A stretch of DNA of 64,000 nucleotides from Asterochloris sp. CNOR1 (taxonomy: Eukaryota; Chlorophyta; Trebouxiophyceae; Trebouxiales; Trebouxiaceae), in NCBI GenBank assembly GCA_963969365.1, contig OZ017748.1, positions 2,415,001 through 2,479,000 of the forward strand, given 5' to 3'. The number at the start of each line of letters is the position of its first letter. Position 1 is the first letter of the stretch. The notes beneath the pieces were generated by a model. The model saw nothing but the letters and a program-made list of their open reading frames with translations, was not told the DNA's origin and did no database searches. The translations under genes and the position numbers were made by a program. Shown one piece after another: positions 36,701 to 46,959 of this stretch.

Positions 36701-38899
36701 TCTTGCAGGCCATCAGCGGCCGACTCACGCCAAGCAGCTCAAGGGCCCTTTGACTCTGCAAGCGCGCCTGCCAAGTTGCTCCCTCTGCCCTGCAGTGGGG
36801 CAAACCTCCTCAGGCCCCCGGCAGCGTCCTGCAAGGCGGCCGTGGGGGCCATCGCAGCACCACCAGCTGGGGAGGGGCCAGCAGCTTCAGCCTGGATGCC
36901 CTGTCAGCTCTCACTGACCGCATCGGCAACCTGCTGCTGGTGCTGTCCCACGGCGATGCAGCCACCAAGGCGCACCTCTGCCGCAGAGACACCCTGCTGT
37001 CCCTGTTTGAGGTCATGCATGCGGCTGAACCTGGGCTGCTGCTGAAGCTGGTCAAGGCGCTGAAGCACCTCACTGCAGACGCCTCAGTGCTGGGGATGCT
37101 GCAGGTCAGCCAACTGCCCCGCTGGTTTGCAGAGCAGCACTGTGTTGTGCACCAGCGAGCTGACTGCATGGGGCCTGTACCAGCTGAGGTCAGCCTGCCA
37201 GGCCTGAGCCTGTGCCTGCTCCAGTGGTGGCAGCCGTCCACTTGCTGTCACAGGAGGGCTGCGGTGACATGCGCTTGCTTCTGTCAGGGCTGCACCTCAG
37301 ACAGTGCTCTGCACGGTCTGCAGCATGGGCACCCAGGCTGCCAGTCTGAGGGTCAGATCAAGCTCAGTCATCGCTCGGCATTCTTCCCTGCAGGAGGCCG
37401 GCATCATCCCTGTCCTGCTGGAGTGCCTGCGCCAGCCGCGGCAGCGCTCGCCCACGCTGCAGCTGCAGGCGCTGCAAGCGGTGGCCAACCTGTGCCGCCT
37501 GCACCCCACGCGACAAGAGGCTGCTGCCGTGGCTGGCCTGGTGCCCTTGCTGCTGGACATCATCAAGAATGACCCCGCACAGGCGTACCCTGCCGGGCAG
37601 GCGGCCCCGGGTGTGAGGGGCAAGGCGGGGCAGGAAGGGGTCAAGGCTGCTGCTGCAGAGGCTGCCAATGCGGCGGCTCTGCGGCCATTGTCTGTGCAGC
37701 TGCTGTGCTGGCTGGCGCATGCGACGCAGCGGGCACGGGCGGAGATGTGGGCGCAGCACGCAGAGGAGACACTGCTGCTACTGCTGCGGGAGCCGGTGCG
37801 CTGCCTTGCACGCTGACATGCTCACTTGGGCCCTCTCCTGGCTGGCTACTGTGCCAACACAACACAGCTCCAGGGAGCACTCAAGCATGCTGACATGCAG
37901 CCAGCAAGCTGCTGTGCATGCTGACAAGCCAGCAGTCCCATCAAGGCCTGCCTTCTTGGGTTCTCAAGCATGGCCTGTGGCTGGCTAGCACTTTTGACAC
38001 GCATTGTGCTGCGACAGCCTCTGCGTCCGAGGCAGAAATGTCATGCCCTGGAGTGGCATGAATGGGGAAGGCGTGCATGCAAATGCCAGCAGGAGGTGGG
38101 CATGAGACAATACAGCTAACCCTGCAGCCAGAGTGAGCTACTGTCCTGAAGCTTGTACCAGCTTTAGTGTGCCACACATCAACTTCAGCCATACCACCCT
38201 GTGCAGGCTTCCCGCGGTCCCATCCTGGACGCTTTGGCAGCCTGGCTGGCAGAGGACCCCACCCGCATGGCCCCCCGCCTGTGCCAGGAGTCAGCGGTGC
38301 AGCAGTTCCTGCAGCTCTTTGTCACCCACACCCGCGGTGGGGACAGCGAGGGCCTCAAACAGCTGCTGGACCCCTTCCTCAAAATCATGCGCCACAGCCG
38401 CCGCATCACGGTAAGTCGGCCTGTGACGGCAGGGGTGCCTGCTGCAGGCAGACCCACAAAGCCAGGCACCCCTGATGGGTTCATTGCCGACGGGGCACGC
38501 GGCAGCTGTGGCATCTGTGCTAGTGCCTGCAGTCTTAATTTCAGAGATCTGCAGGCAAGTCCTGCTCTGTCCCTGTTGGAAGTGTCCTGGCTGCGGCTGG
38601 CTTCAGTAGGCTGCCAAGCTTCACCCCTCTGGCTGCAGGTGGAGCTTGCCCAGCGAGGCCTGCCCGCCCTCGTGGTCCAGCTGCTCCGCCAGGCCTCCCC
38701 CCTGGACTCCCTGCCCCTCCTTGAGATGCTGCGCTGCATGTATGAGCAGCACCCGCGGCCCAAGGAGTTCATCATTAAATTTGGTGTGGCAGAGCAGCTG
38801 CGGCGCATGATTGCCGTCGGCAGTCAGAACGGTGCTCAGCTTGTTCCTCAGAAGGCCCAGTCGCTGTTGGACGCGTTTTCCATGAACAGTGTGTTCTGA
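30713..38899 (+). CDS. MAP3KE: MAP3K-epsilon protein kinase (Cdc7/Cdc15-type) with C-terminal ARM repeats
   Basis: Plant MAP3K-epsilon kinases are related to yeast Cdc7/Cdc15 and act in cell division and plasma-membrane integrity. Kinase exons are 30713-30920, 31326-31579, 31813-31896, 31982-32063, 32219-32427 and 32711-32834. They contain [15 protein letters not shown] (glycine loop), TVAIKQMSL (lysine), [58 protein letters not shown] and [20 protein letters not shown], nearly the same as the land-plant protein. A low-complexity linker follows (33019-33186, 33421-33803, about 34112-34285). The ARM-repeat half is spread over exons starting at about 34506, 35251, 35716, 36337, 36797, 37394, 38207 and 38639, including [15 protein letters not shown] and [14 protein letters not shown]. 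It ends [15 protein letters not shown] at a TGA. The ATG at 30713 gives a 45-residue Ser/Asn-rich leader before the kinase. Exon edges in the linker are less certain than in the kinase. Confidence 0.94.
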
Positions 38900-39241
38900 T
38901 CAACCTCCCCCTCCCCTGCCCACTTCAGTGCTTTATGCTTCAGCCATCTCCACTTTGGATTTCAGAATGCATGATTCACACTGCCGATAATGTTGTGTGG
39001 TGGTTCTCAGGCTCAATGACATTGCTCTGTCTCAGACTGTCTTCCTAGGCTCTTTACCTTTGACTGAAGTCGACTGAGATGGTACGACTACTTCCTCGCA
39101 AAAAAGGAGAACCCTCGACTTCGTTGCTCTTTTAGTGTTGCTGCTCAGCGATCAAGTTCTGCAAAAACTTGCCCCATCTACGACTGCATCCGATCCCGTC
39201 AACATCCAAAATCGAGCGGGACTGCAAAGGCCCAATCGCAG
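38900..39241. other. Intergenic between MAP3K-epsilon and the next plus-strand gene
   Basis: About 340 bases following the MAP3K-epsilon stop. They are lower in GC than the flanking exons and contain no coding frame of note. They probably hold the MAP3K-epsilon 3' UTR and the start region of the next gene. Confidence 0.5.
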
Positions 39242-42200
39242 ATGGACGATCAGCAATGTTGCGCATTTGTGCAGGGCCGATGCAAGCCAGCCTCTGCCTC
39301 AGCCTTCAAAGTTGCATTGGACCTGGAGCGCGCAGCAACTGGCAGAGACCTCAAAGGTGAGGACACTTCTGATTTGCAGCGATGCCACTGCTTACCAGGT
39401 GGATGGTGCTTGCAGAGGCCTTCCGTCGATGGTTTGCTCAACAGCCCCACAGCTTCAAATTTCAGCTCGCCGAGGGGGTGCCCTCCAGGCTGCGCCACGG
39501 AACGCCCTATGCTCTTTTGTCACTGGAGTCTCGCATATTCAGTAGGCATCTGGCAGTGTCAAGCCTGTTGTGAAGCACAGCTGAATGCTGTTGCCAGCCT
39601 GCTGCATTGTGCAGCCTGCTTACAGCTGCCCGCTTGCTGCAGATTTGGCTTTCGAAGTTGACATAATCATTGAGCTGGTGCCAGTGAGCTCACTGAAAGG
39701 AGGCCATATGTGTCCCTCCTCCGCTGGTCGCTGTCAATGCTGACTTGTCTCCGTACAGTGTCTGCATGAGCCATCATGTAGTGGTCCCTGGCTTGCCTCA
39801 TGCAGGTGTTGCGTCCAGGCAGGGACCCAGCAGAGGGGCCGGGTGCCCATGGCAGCTCACCACCCTTGCTGCAGCAGCCAGCTTCTGGTGAGAACTGCTC
39901 AGCCAGCTGCCAGTGAGGCACGCGCACCAATGGCAGGCCTGACAGTGAAGTTGGTGCCACAACAGGGAACGCCCCCAGCGGCCGAGGGGCGGGAGGTACA
40001 AGGGCGCCTTCAGACATGCCTGAGCAGGCAGCCTGCAAGTCCCGCAAGCGGCTAGAGGTTTACCAGGGGCAGCAGGCCGGCAGCAGCCAGGTGAGTGGCT
40101 GTGCGCTGTCAGCCTACTGTGCACTGTCAGTCAGCAGCTGCTGCTGCTGTGCTTGCATGCCGAAAGCATCATGAAAGGCTTCTGCGCCTGCGAAACCTCA
40201 GAGAAACCTGCCTCTACCCGGTTGCAGGGCAATAAGAGGCAGAGGGTGCAGCAGGCAGGAGCGCTGCAGGGCAGGAAGCTGAAAGGGCCAGCAGGCGGCA
40301 GGAGCACAGCAGATGCTGATCCTGCTGCACCCAGGGGCCACCAGCAGCACGACAACAGCGGCAGAGCGCACCCCTTGGATGACCCAGCCCGTACCAAGGC
40401 CCTCAAGGACTCGCTGCTGGCCTCTAAGTGTTGGATGACGCCAGAGGGTGGACTGGAGGCTCTGCCAGCCGATGTTGATGTTGAGGCCGATGGCATAGCA
40501 CCAGCCCAGGTAGGGCTACATCCAAGGCCGAGGGACGTCATACATACCTGTGGCATCTGTGGTAGCAATGCCAATTCCCCACCTGCCCACGGCTGTGTTA
40601 GGTGCCCTCCTGCAGCACTGAGGGGTCGTCTTGCTCGGCCGCACCTTCACCAGCGCGTGAACCTCTGCAGGATGGACTCAATCTTGAAGCGACCACCAGT
40701 CAAGAGGAGGCAGCCGTGCCTCAAGGCGTGGAGGACCTCCAAGAGCTGGTCGCCAGGCTGACCACTGGCAGAGGTGCACACAAGTTGAGCCAGGTCTGTT
40801 GAAGTATCTGCTGTCTCCACGCATCTGCAGACGCTGGAGGCGCACCTGATGGACAGTCAGCAATGTGCAGAGTTTGCTGGAAGAGCTGGAGAGGGCAGCT
40901 GAGGCTGCTACAGGCCAGGACGACCTGGACGTGGATCCATTCGTGAGGCCTTCCACTACCTTGCCAAGCACCCTCCCTGCTGCTGCATGCCTGATGCCTG
41001 TTTCTGACCTGACGACTCCCCCCTGCTGGCACCTCCCTTGGCGCGGTGATGATCAACTGTGCTGCAGTGAGGCCAGAGGCCCTAGTGGCTGCAGGTTGAC
41101 CTACCAGGAGAGCAGCAGTTGACAGGGAGGCCGGGGCCCAGGTGAGATGGGTGCTCCACACCCCCCTGAAAGGCTCCTGCAACAACGTGCATGGTGGTGG
41201 GGTTGCAGGAGTGCAGACTGGAAGCTCGTGCTCAGCGCACTGCATGCCGCCCACTGTGCGCAGGCACTGTGCGCAGGCAGGTGCAAGGGTGGCCTGTCAC
41301 CTGGGGACCACCACAAGGTCAGCACATGCAGGCAGGCACTTGGACAGTGACGGTCAGCCTGGCAGCTTCCACACAACAAGCCTGCAGTAGACCTCAAGGA
41401 CTTGACTGACCACACGATAGTTTCTGCCTCCTTCCTGCAGAATGGCATGTTTCCTAAGCACTCAACTTCTGATGTGTCATACTTGCAGCTATCTGCAGTT
41501 GTAGCCTTTGCGCTTCAGCTGGCAGATTGGCTCAACGCAGATACGCTTGCGCGCAAGGATGCAACAGGTGGCAAGCGTCCTAAGGTGCACAGCTGCGGCG
41601 TTGCTGCCTCCTCTTGACCAAAGGTGCTCAGCTTGTCCTGGCTGCTGTGACAGGTCTCAGCACTGGGGCCTTCCTGGCTGGGGTGGCTCACGGCTGTCCT
41701 CACCTCTCAGCACTTTCAGTTGTGCAGTTCCGAATCTGGGAAACCGAAGCAGAATTTCTTGTGGTGTGAGGGAGGGAGGCATGCCCAGGATGAGAGATCA
41801 ACAGGGTGTGTATGTTGCCTACTGCAGGTCAAGCTTGGGTCAGCCAGAAAGAGCCAGGGGATGAGTTTGGAGGACAGGGCGGCTGTCACCGGGGAGGCGT
41901 CCATGGCGGTGGACCAGCTGCCGCCTGGGGCCGACACCGACCGCCTGCTGGCCCTGCAGCAGAAGGCACATGCCTGTGCTCAGCAGGCGCAGCAGCTGGC
42001 AGCACGCGCCGCTGAGCTGGGGGTTACCCAGTACAGCGGGAGTGTGTCCACTGCTCCTCTGTCCAGCACCCAGGGGGAGGAGGCAGACAGCCAGCAGCAG
42101 CACCCAGATGAGGCTGGGAGGCTGCCTGGAGAGCAGGAGCAGCAGCCAGCTGATGCCAGCAGGGAGGGGCAGCAGCCCGCCAAGGCAGTGGGGCAGGAGC

Positions 42201-42693
42201 AGCTCTCTGGTGAGCCAGACAGGCTGCAGCAGCCAGCTGAGGCTGTTCAGCAGGCAGCAAGGGGCAATGAGCAGCCTAGCGACATTGTGCTGCGCAGTGC
42301 TGGCGAGGGCCTTGGGGGCCAAGTCAGTGGCAGGCAGCAGCCAGAGGCTCAGGCGTCAGGTGCAGCAGGGGTGCAGAGCAAGCCCAGCAGGGCCTGGTCT
42401 GGAGCCTGCCACCAAGCCTCGCTCTAAGAAATCTGCAGGCAAGTTCAATGTCACCCCGAGACAGAAGAGACTGTGTTGACTGACTTGGGACCAAGGACAT
42501 GGTGATCCTTACAGGCTCGTGTCAAGGCATGTCTCCAGTCTGCAGCCGCCTTCAGAGCTGAAAAGGGTTTCTTTGTGCTTGCAGTTGGTTCAGAGAGGAA
42601 GGCAACATTGCCGAGAGGGAGCTGCAGCTTTTGCAGAGCAAGACGAGGCAGCACCAGCAGGCCAGCCAACTGGTGCTGCTCCACAGCTTTTAA
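39242..42693 (+). CDS. Unrecognised multi-exon gene, low-complexity and coiled-coil protein
   Basis: I do not recognise the family. Several plus-strand exons with good splice edges can be read. About 39402 onward reads MVLAEAFRRWFAQQPHSFKF. An exon ending near 40090 has CKSRKRLEVYQGQQAGSSQ. Exon 40229-40508 has TKALKDSLLASKCWMTPEGG, and the piece ending near 40795 has VEDLQELVARLTTGRGAHKL. From about 40868 it reads LLEELERAAEAATGQDDLDV, and near 41490-41585 VAFALQLADWLNADTLARKD. A long Gln/Ala-rich exon (about 41829-42370) starts a likely coiled coil. The last two exons (ending 42472; 42585-42693) join in phase to read NVTPRQKRLWFREEGNIAER, then a Gln-rich helix and a TAA. The Gln/Ala-rich exon and the next one are in different frames, so a splice I could not place lies near 42280-42380. 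The start is uncertain: an ATG at 39242 opens a good frame but its phase does not fit the next exon, whereas an overlapping frame does. It could also be two genes. Confidence 0.5.
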
Positions 42694-43290
42694 CCGCACC
42701 AGCAAGGCAGCTGGCTACTTGGCAGACCTGTCTGGCGTCCTGGAAGCGCGACAGCAGCAGCGATTGCATGGTGAATCAGGACACGGACACAGCAGAGCAG
42801 CGCAGGCTGGCAACAAGCCTATATATGCGGCGGCTTTAGGCCCTAGCTCATAAAAGTTTTGAGGAGCCTTGAGCAAGGGAGGTATGACATGATGTCAAGC
42901 CCATCCATTCATGGTACCCAAGCACAGCAAACGTCTGGCACTTCTGAGGCTATGTCTTTCAGACTCACTAGCTGAGCGCAATGCAGTCATGTCATGTCCT
43001 TCATCTGTTGATGCTGACAAAAGTATTGAGCAGTGACTGGTAAGCAGTGACTGGGCTCTTTCAGCGTTGCCAATTGCAAAGTCAGCCACTGATGTGCAGC
43101 TAGCAGGGAGTCAAAACCACCTGCCTAAGAGGCAGGCATCAGGGACAAGGATGCTGTTTCATAAAACTGTACAAGGATGATGCACACTGGGAGATCTCTA
43201 GAGGGCCTGCTCTGATGAAGCAAAGGTCTGATGCTGTTTGCAAAATCTGAGATGAGGAGCATTGCAGCAGTCAGTGCTTCTGTTGGTATA
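42694..43290. other. Convergent intergenic spacer
   Basis: About 600 bases, relatively A/T-rich, between two genes that converge here. It should hold both 3' UTRs. A perfect 14-bp tandem duplication (43283-43296 and 43297-43310) straddles its right end and includes the stop codon of the minus-strand gene. Otherwise I see nothing. Confidence 0.5.
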
Positions 43291-45993
43291 TCAGGGTTGG
43301 TATATCAGGGTGGTCTGTGCGTGGCCATGGGATGCAGCAGCTAACTGCGACTTCCTCCACTTCGAAAGCTGGGCCGGGACCAGTGCGGCTGCTGCCCGCC
43401 CTCTGTGTCTGAGGTCATAGTAGGCGTGCCAGGACCGGCGTGAGTGGCCTTGCACATACGCCAGCCCGTCAAAGTCTATCAGATCATCTGCCTGCTCCCC
43501 CAGAACACTGGATACCATGATGTGGCGGCACTGCTGGGGCTCGAAGCCACCGTCCTTGAAACCTGCACGGCAGTTCCAATTGTGAGTGCTGCTTTTGCTG
43601 GCACGCACTCAAAGCCGCCGTCCTTGAAACCTGCACGGCAGTTCCAATTGTGAGTGCTGCTGTTGCTGGCACGCATCTGTGCACAGGAGCCTCACCCATG
43701 GCGGGCATGATGGTGCGCCTCCAATGCTGGGTGTAGTTGCTGGCGCTCATCGGCCTGCCTTGACTGCCTCTGAACGCCCGGTCTGCGCGCAGGTCAGTCA
43801 ATCAGCAACCTGGCCGGCACTGGCACAGGGAGGTGCAGTGCACGCTCGCCTGAGACGCCATACGTTGAGTCCAGCTTGGCCCAGCCCCACTGCTGCATCT
43901 CCCTGACGAGGCAGCTGCACTCCTCAGGCAGCTGCACCAGCCCAATTGCATCCAGCTTGCAGCTGCGCTCCGTCTTGTGGTGTGCAATGAAGATCTGCAC
44001 AGGTGAGCCAGTTCTGCCTTGCGGTTGCTACCAGTCAGGCAGGCAGCCCATCATCTGAGGCACAAGGCTCTCCATCACAATCAGCCCAGCAAGCTGTCAC
44101 CTGATAGTTGCCCTTGCTGTCTTGCATCAGCACGTTGCCGCAGCAGGCCTTGCCCCTGTTGCAGGCGGGCTTCTCACACCTGCCCTGCAGGCAGGCAGGC
44201 ACGCACGCGCATGGAGCACACTGGCAAGCAAGACGGTGCACAAGAAGGCATGGATGCTGCCATCGCCGGGCAGGCACCACTGCATGAGGCACAGGAGCAG
44301 GCTGACCTTGGCTCCCAGGCGCAGCAGTCCTGCCACCACGCCAGGCCTTAAGCTCCCGACATAGCCAAACTGCAGAGCTGCACGTGACCAACGCTGTATT
44401 CAGGAGACATGACAAGCAGCACTCTCCACCCACGAGCACATGAGTTGGAGTTTAGCAGGCAAGCCTCACTCGCCAGGAGGGCATCTGCCAGCGCTTGTGC
44501 TGCAGCCACAGTCTGCGGCTTCTGTGCGGAGGCTCTGATTGCTGTTTCGATCAGGCTCTGAATACCTTTCAGAACCCTTCCTGCAGACGGCAGCCTGCAC
44601 AAACGGCAGAATTGAAGTGGCTGGGCTGGTGTGACTGGGCAGCCACAGCACCGCCATGTCAAGGTCCATACCTGAGCACTGCCGCATCTCGAGCCTGCTC
44701 CTTCAGTGGATCACAAGCCGGAGTGCTGGCCCTCACCTGCTGCTGCACGTTGGGTACCCACTTGAGCAGCTCCTGCAGGTTGCAGTTGTTCAGGATGGCT
44801 CCTTAGGCAGCATGCCGCAGCTCATTCCCCACCTCGACCTTGACCTCGTCAACAGCCTTCTGAGCCCGCAGGTAGTGCAGCACCTTCTCCCAGGCAGCCA
44901 TGCACTTCTTGATGGTGTGGCGTTTCACCCCGAGCGCCTTCTTGGCTGCCACAAACTGCACAGGGAAAGGCAGGCTCAGGCACTGCTGTGTAGTGATCCA
45001 GGCACCTATACAGAGCCAAAAGGATGCGGACCGCACTGAGGATGCTTCTACATCTATCGCAGCATGCCCTCACCTCTAGCACAAGGGGAGCCTGTATGAA
45101 GAGGTGCAGGCCCAGGGCAGAGGGTTTCAGGGTGCGGGACGCCCACTGGCAGGCAAAGCCCAGCAACTGATCGGCCACTAGTGCAACATCCCGGCAGGTG
45201 AGCTCAGCCATGGCTGGAAACTGCCTGTTGAAGTTGTGTGCCTCAGCCAGCCAGTCCACAAGGTGGCTTTGCTGCTGCTGCAGGCGCTTGAGCTGTGCAG
45301 GACTGCCGCAGACTTCCTTGATGTTCAGGTGCTGGCTGCGCGTGAGGCCAGCTGGCAGCTGGTAGTTGCGAGGCAGGCTGGACGGTAGCTCCTGCATGGG
45401 GGACAACAGCATATCGTCAAGCTTCAGGCAGCAGCCAGGATGCCTTGATCAGGCCCGGCACTGCAGCTGAAAGCAGGCACATTCAGCTGCGCCAGGTCGT
45501 CGCTCACCCCTTCCCCTTCCTCCGCCCCAGACTCCTCTGTGCTGGCTGCCTGTGGCAGCTTGGCCAGCCAGGCCTGCCACAGCTTGCTGTCCCTGGCAGA
45601 CAGACCCTGCTGCTGCTTCAGCCAGGCCAGCAGGCACTCCAGTGAGCACAGCAGCACCTTGCTGGTGTGGCCATGCACTGCCTGCAGCTGCCTCAGGGTA
45701 GCCAGCTCTGATGCGTCAGCTGACAGGCACACCCGTTTGCGATGCTGCACCGAGGGGCTCTCCAGCTGTCGCAAGTCACGTGCTGTGCCACGCAGCCCTG
45801 GCGGCAGCATCTGATTGACCTCTGCCAGGCACACGAACAGCAGCCTGCTGCCTGGGTCTGAAAGCCTCACCAGACGCTGCTGGCAGCCATTGCCCAGGTG
45901 CAGAGTGACCCCCTCTGCATGCAGTGGGCGCTGCACCTGCACACCAGCACCTCCTTTGTTTTTTATAGCCTTCGAAAGCTTATTTGTGGGCAC
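43291..45993 (-). CDS. Tyrosine-recombinase-like protein (green-algal type), intron-containing, possibly decayed
   Basis: The C-terminal half resembles the tyrosine recombinase/integrase-like proteins common in Chlamydomonas and relatives. In order: a Cys-rich piece CEKPACNRGKACCGNVLMQD (about 44180-44100), FIAHHKTERSCKLDAIGLVQ (about 43995), GRPMSASNYTQHW (about 43750), and the last exon (43562-43291) with PQQCRHIMVSS, GHSRRSWHAYYDL. This gives the R-H of the H/K-x-x-R-type box, the GH(S) motif and candidate nucleophile tyrosines. The N-terminal part (45993-45424 and 45412-44849) looks like the helical core-binding domain (LNIKEVCGSPAQLKRLQQQQ, KKALGVKRHTIKKCMAAWEK). Two oddities are visible. 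The frames before and after about 45424 do not join without a splice or frameshift I could not place. I also do not see a clear first catalytic arginine in the piece near 44400. It may be a domesticated or inactive element gene. Start ATG 45993 is the first in frame. Confidence 0.6.
43544..43679. repeat. 68-bp tandem duplication spanning an exon start and splice acceptor
   Basis: Units 43544-43611 and 43612-43679 are nearly identical, with two visible substitutions. On the minus strand each unit contains the end of an intron (GCCGTGCAG) followed by the exon start encoding GFKDGGFE of the recombinase-like gene. The duplication therefore creates two competing acceptors, with exon starts at 43630 and 43562. 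Confidence 0.9.
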
Positions 45994-46959
45994 ACAACCC
46001 TTGATGAGTGCAATGCATCATGGGGTGTCAAGCAAGCCGTTTTATTGCAGGCATCGTAGATCAGACATGGAGGGCAGCCGAGGACAAACAGTGAGAAGGC
46101 ATGCACCTACAAGTACCCCTGGCCAAAGGCAGGTCAGGCAGCCACCAGAATCTTGGCTGCTGGTGCACCATATATGCTGATAACAAGGCCCAACCGGCAG
46201 CCCGAGCAATGGCTACCCAAATAGCCCTTGATCTGAATCGAAGGGGATCAGCTCAGGGCAGGCTGAACACACCTACAACGAAAAGTCGACCACTGCTTGG
46301 ACGCACCTGTGGCTTCTTTGCCACCTTGAGCCGCATCCTGGTGCTACCCGGACGCTCGAGCTGCTACGATCAGGCTGCTAGGTCATGGGCTTGACCACTG
46401 GTTGTTGTTCCCGCTTCTGGGCCTAAGTGCTTTTATTGTGGTCAACTCCTCTCTCTGCAAGCCTTATGATCCTCAAACTACAGAGGCTGTGCTTTGTTGG
46501 TCATGCTGTGCCTTATAGTCTTGTGGGTGACGTTGTCTCCACAGCAATGTAACAATCCACCCAGCTGTTGTGTAGCCTTCCACAGGCTGTCAGCTGCTGC
46601 AGCCTGTCAGCTGGCACAAGTGAGGTGTTCGCATTGACACCTGTTGCTCGCAGCCCTAAAATGGACTGCTGCAATTTGGAAGGCAAGAAGCCCAGGGCCG
46701 GGCTTGTGAGCAGTCAGTCTGCTTGTCCTGTGAGGCACATCACCACCCTTCCACTGCCTGTCTCCTGCATCTGGCATGCAAGTGCATGTTGCCTCCAGCC
46801 GACATCTACATAGGACTGATTTGTTGTGGCCGATCTGTTCATGCAGACGCCTCAGATGACGTTCTTTTCAAGAGAAAAGGCAGATCCTGCAGCCAGCTGC
46901 TGGAGCTACAAAACACCCCTATTCAGACTGTAATCAAATAGATAGGCAGGCGAAGCAGC
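45994..46959. other. Intergenic between recombinase-like gene and FUSED kinase 3' end
   Basis: About 970 bases, partly A/T-richer than the surroundings. Open frames are short and show no domain. It should contain the 5' region of the recombinase-like gene and the 3' UTR of the FUSED-type gene. I see no other gene. Confidence 0.45.

Noticed and set aside
43283-43310. 14-bp perfect tandem duplication as a functional element
   Set aside because: Two copies only, at a 3' end; probably replication slippage without consequence.
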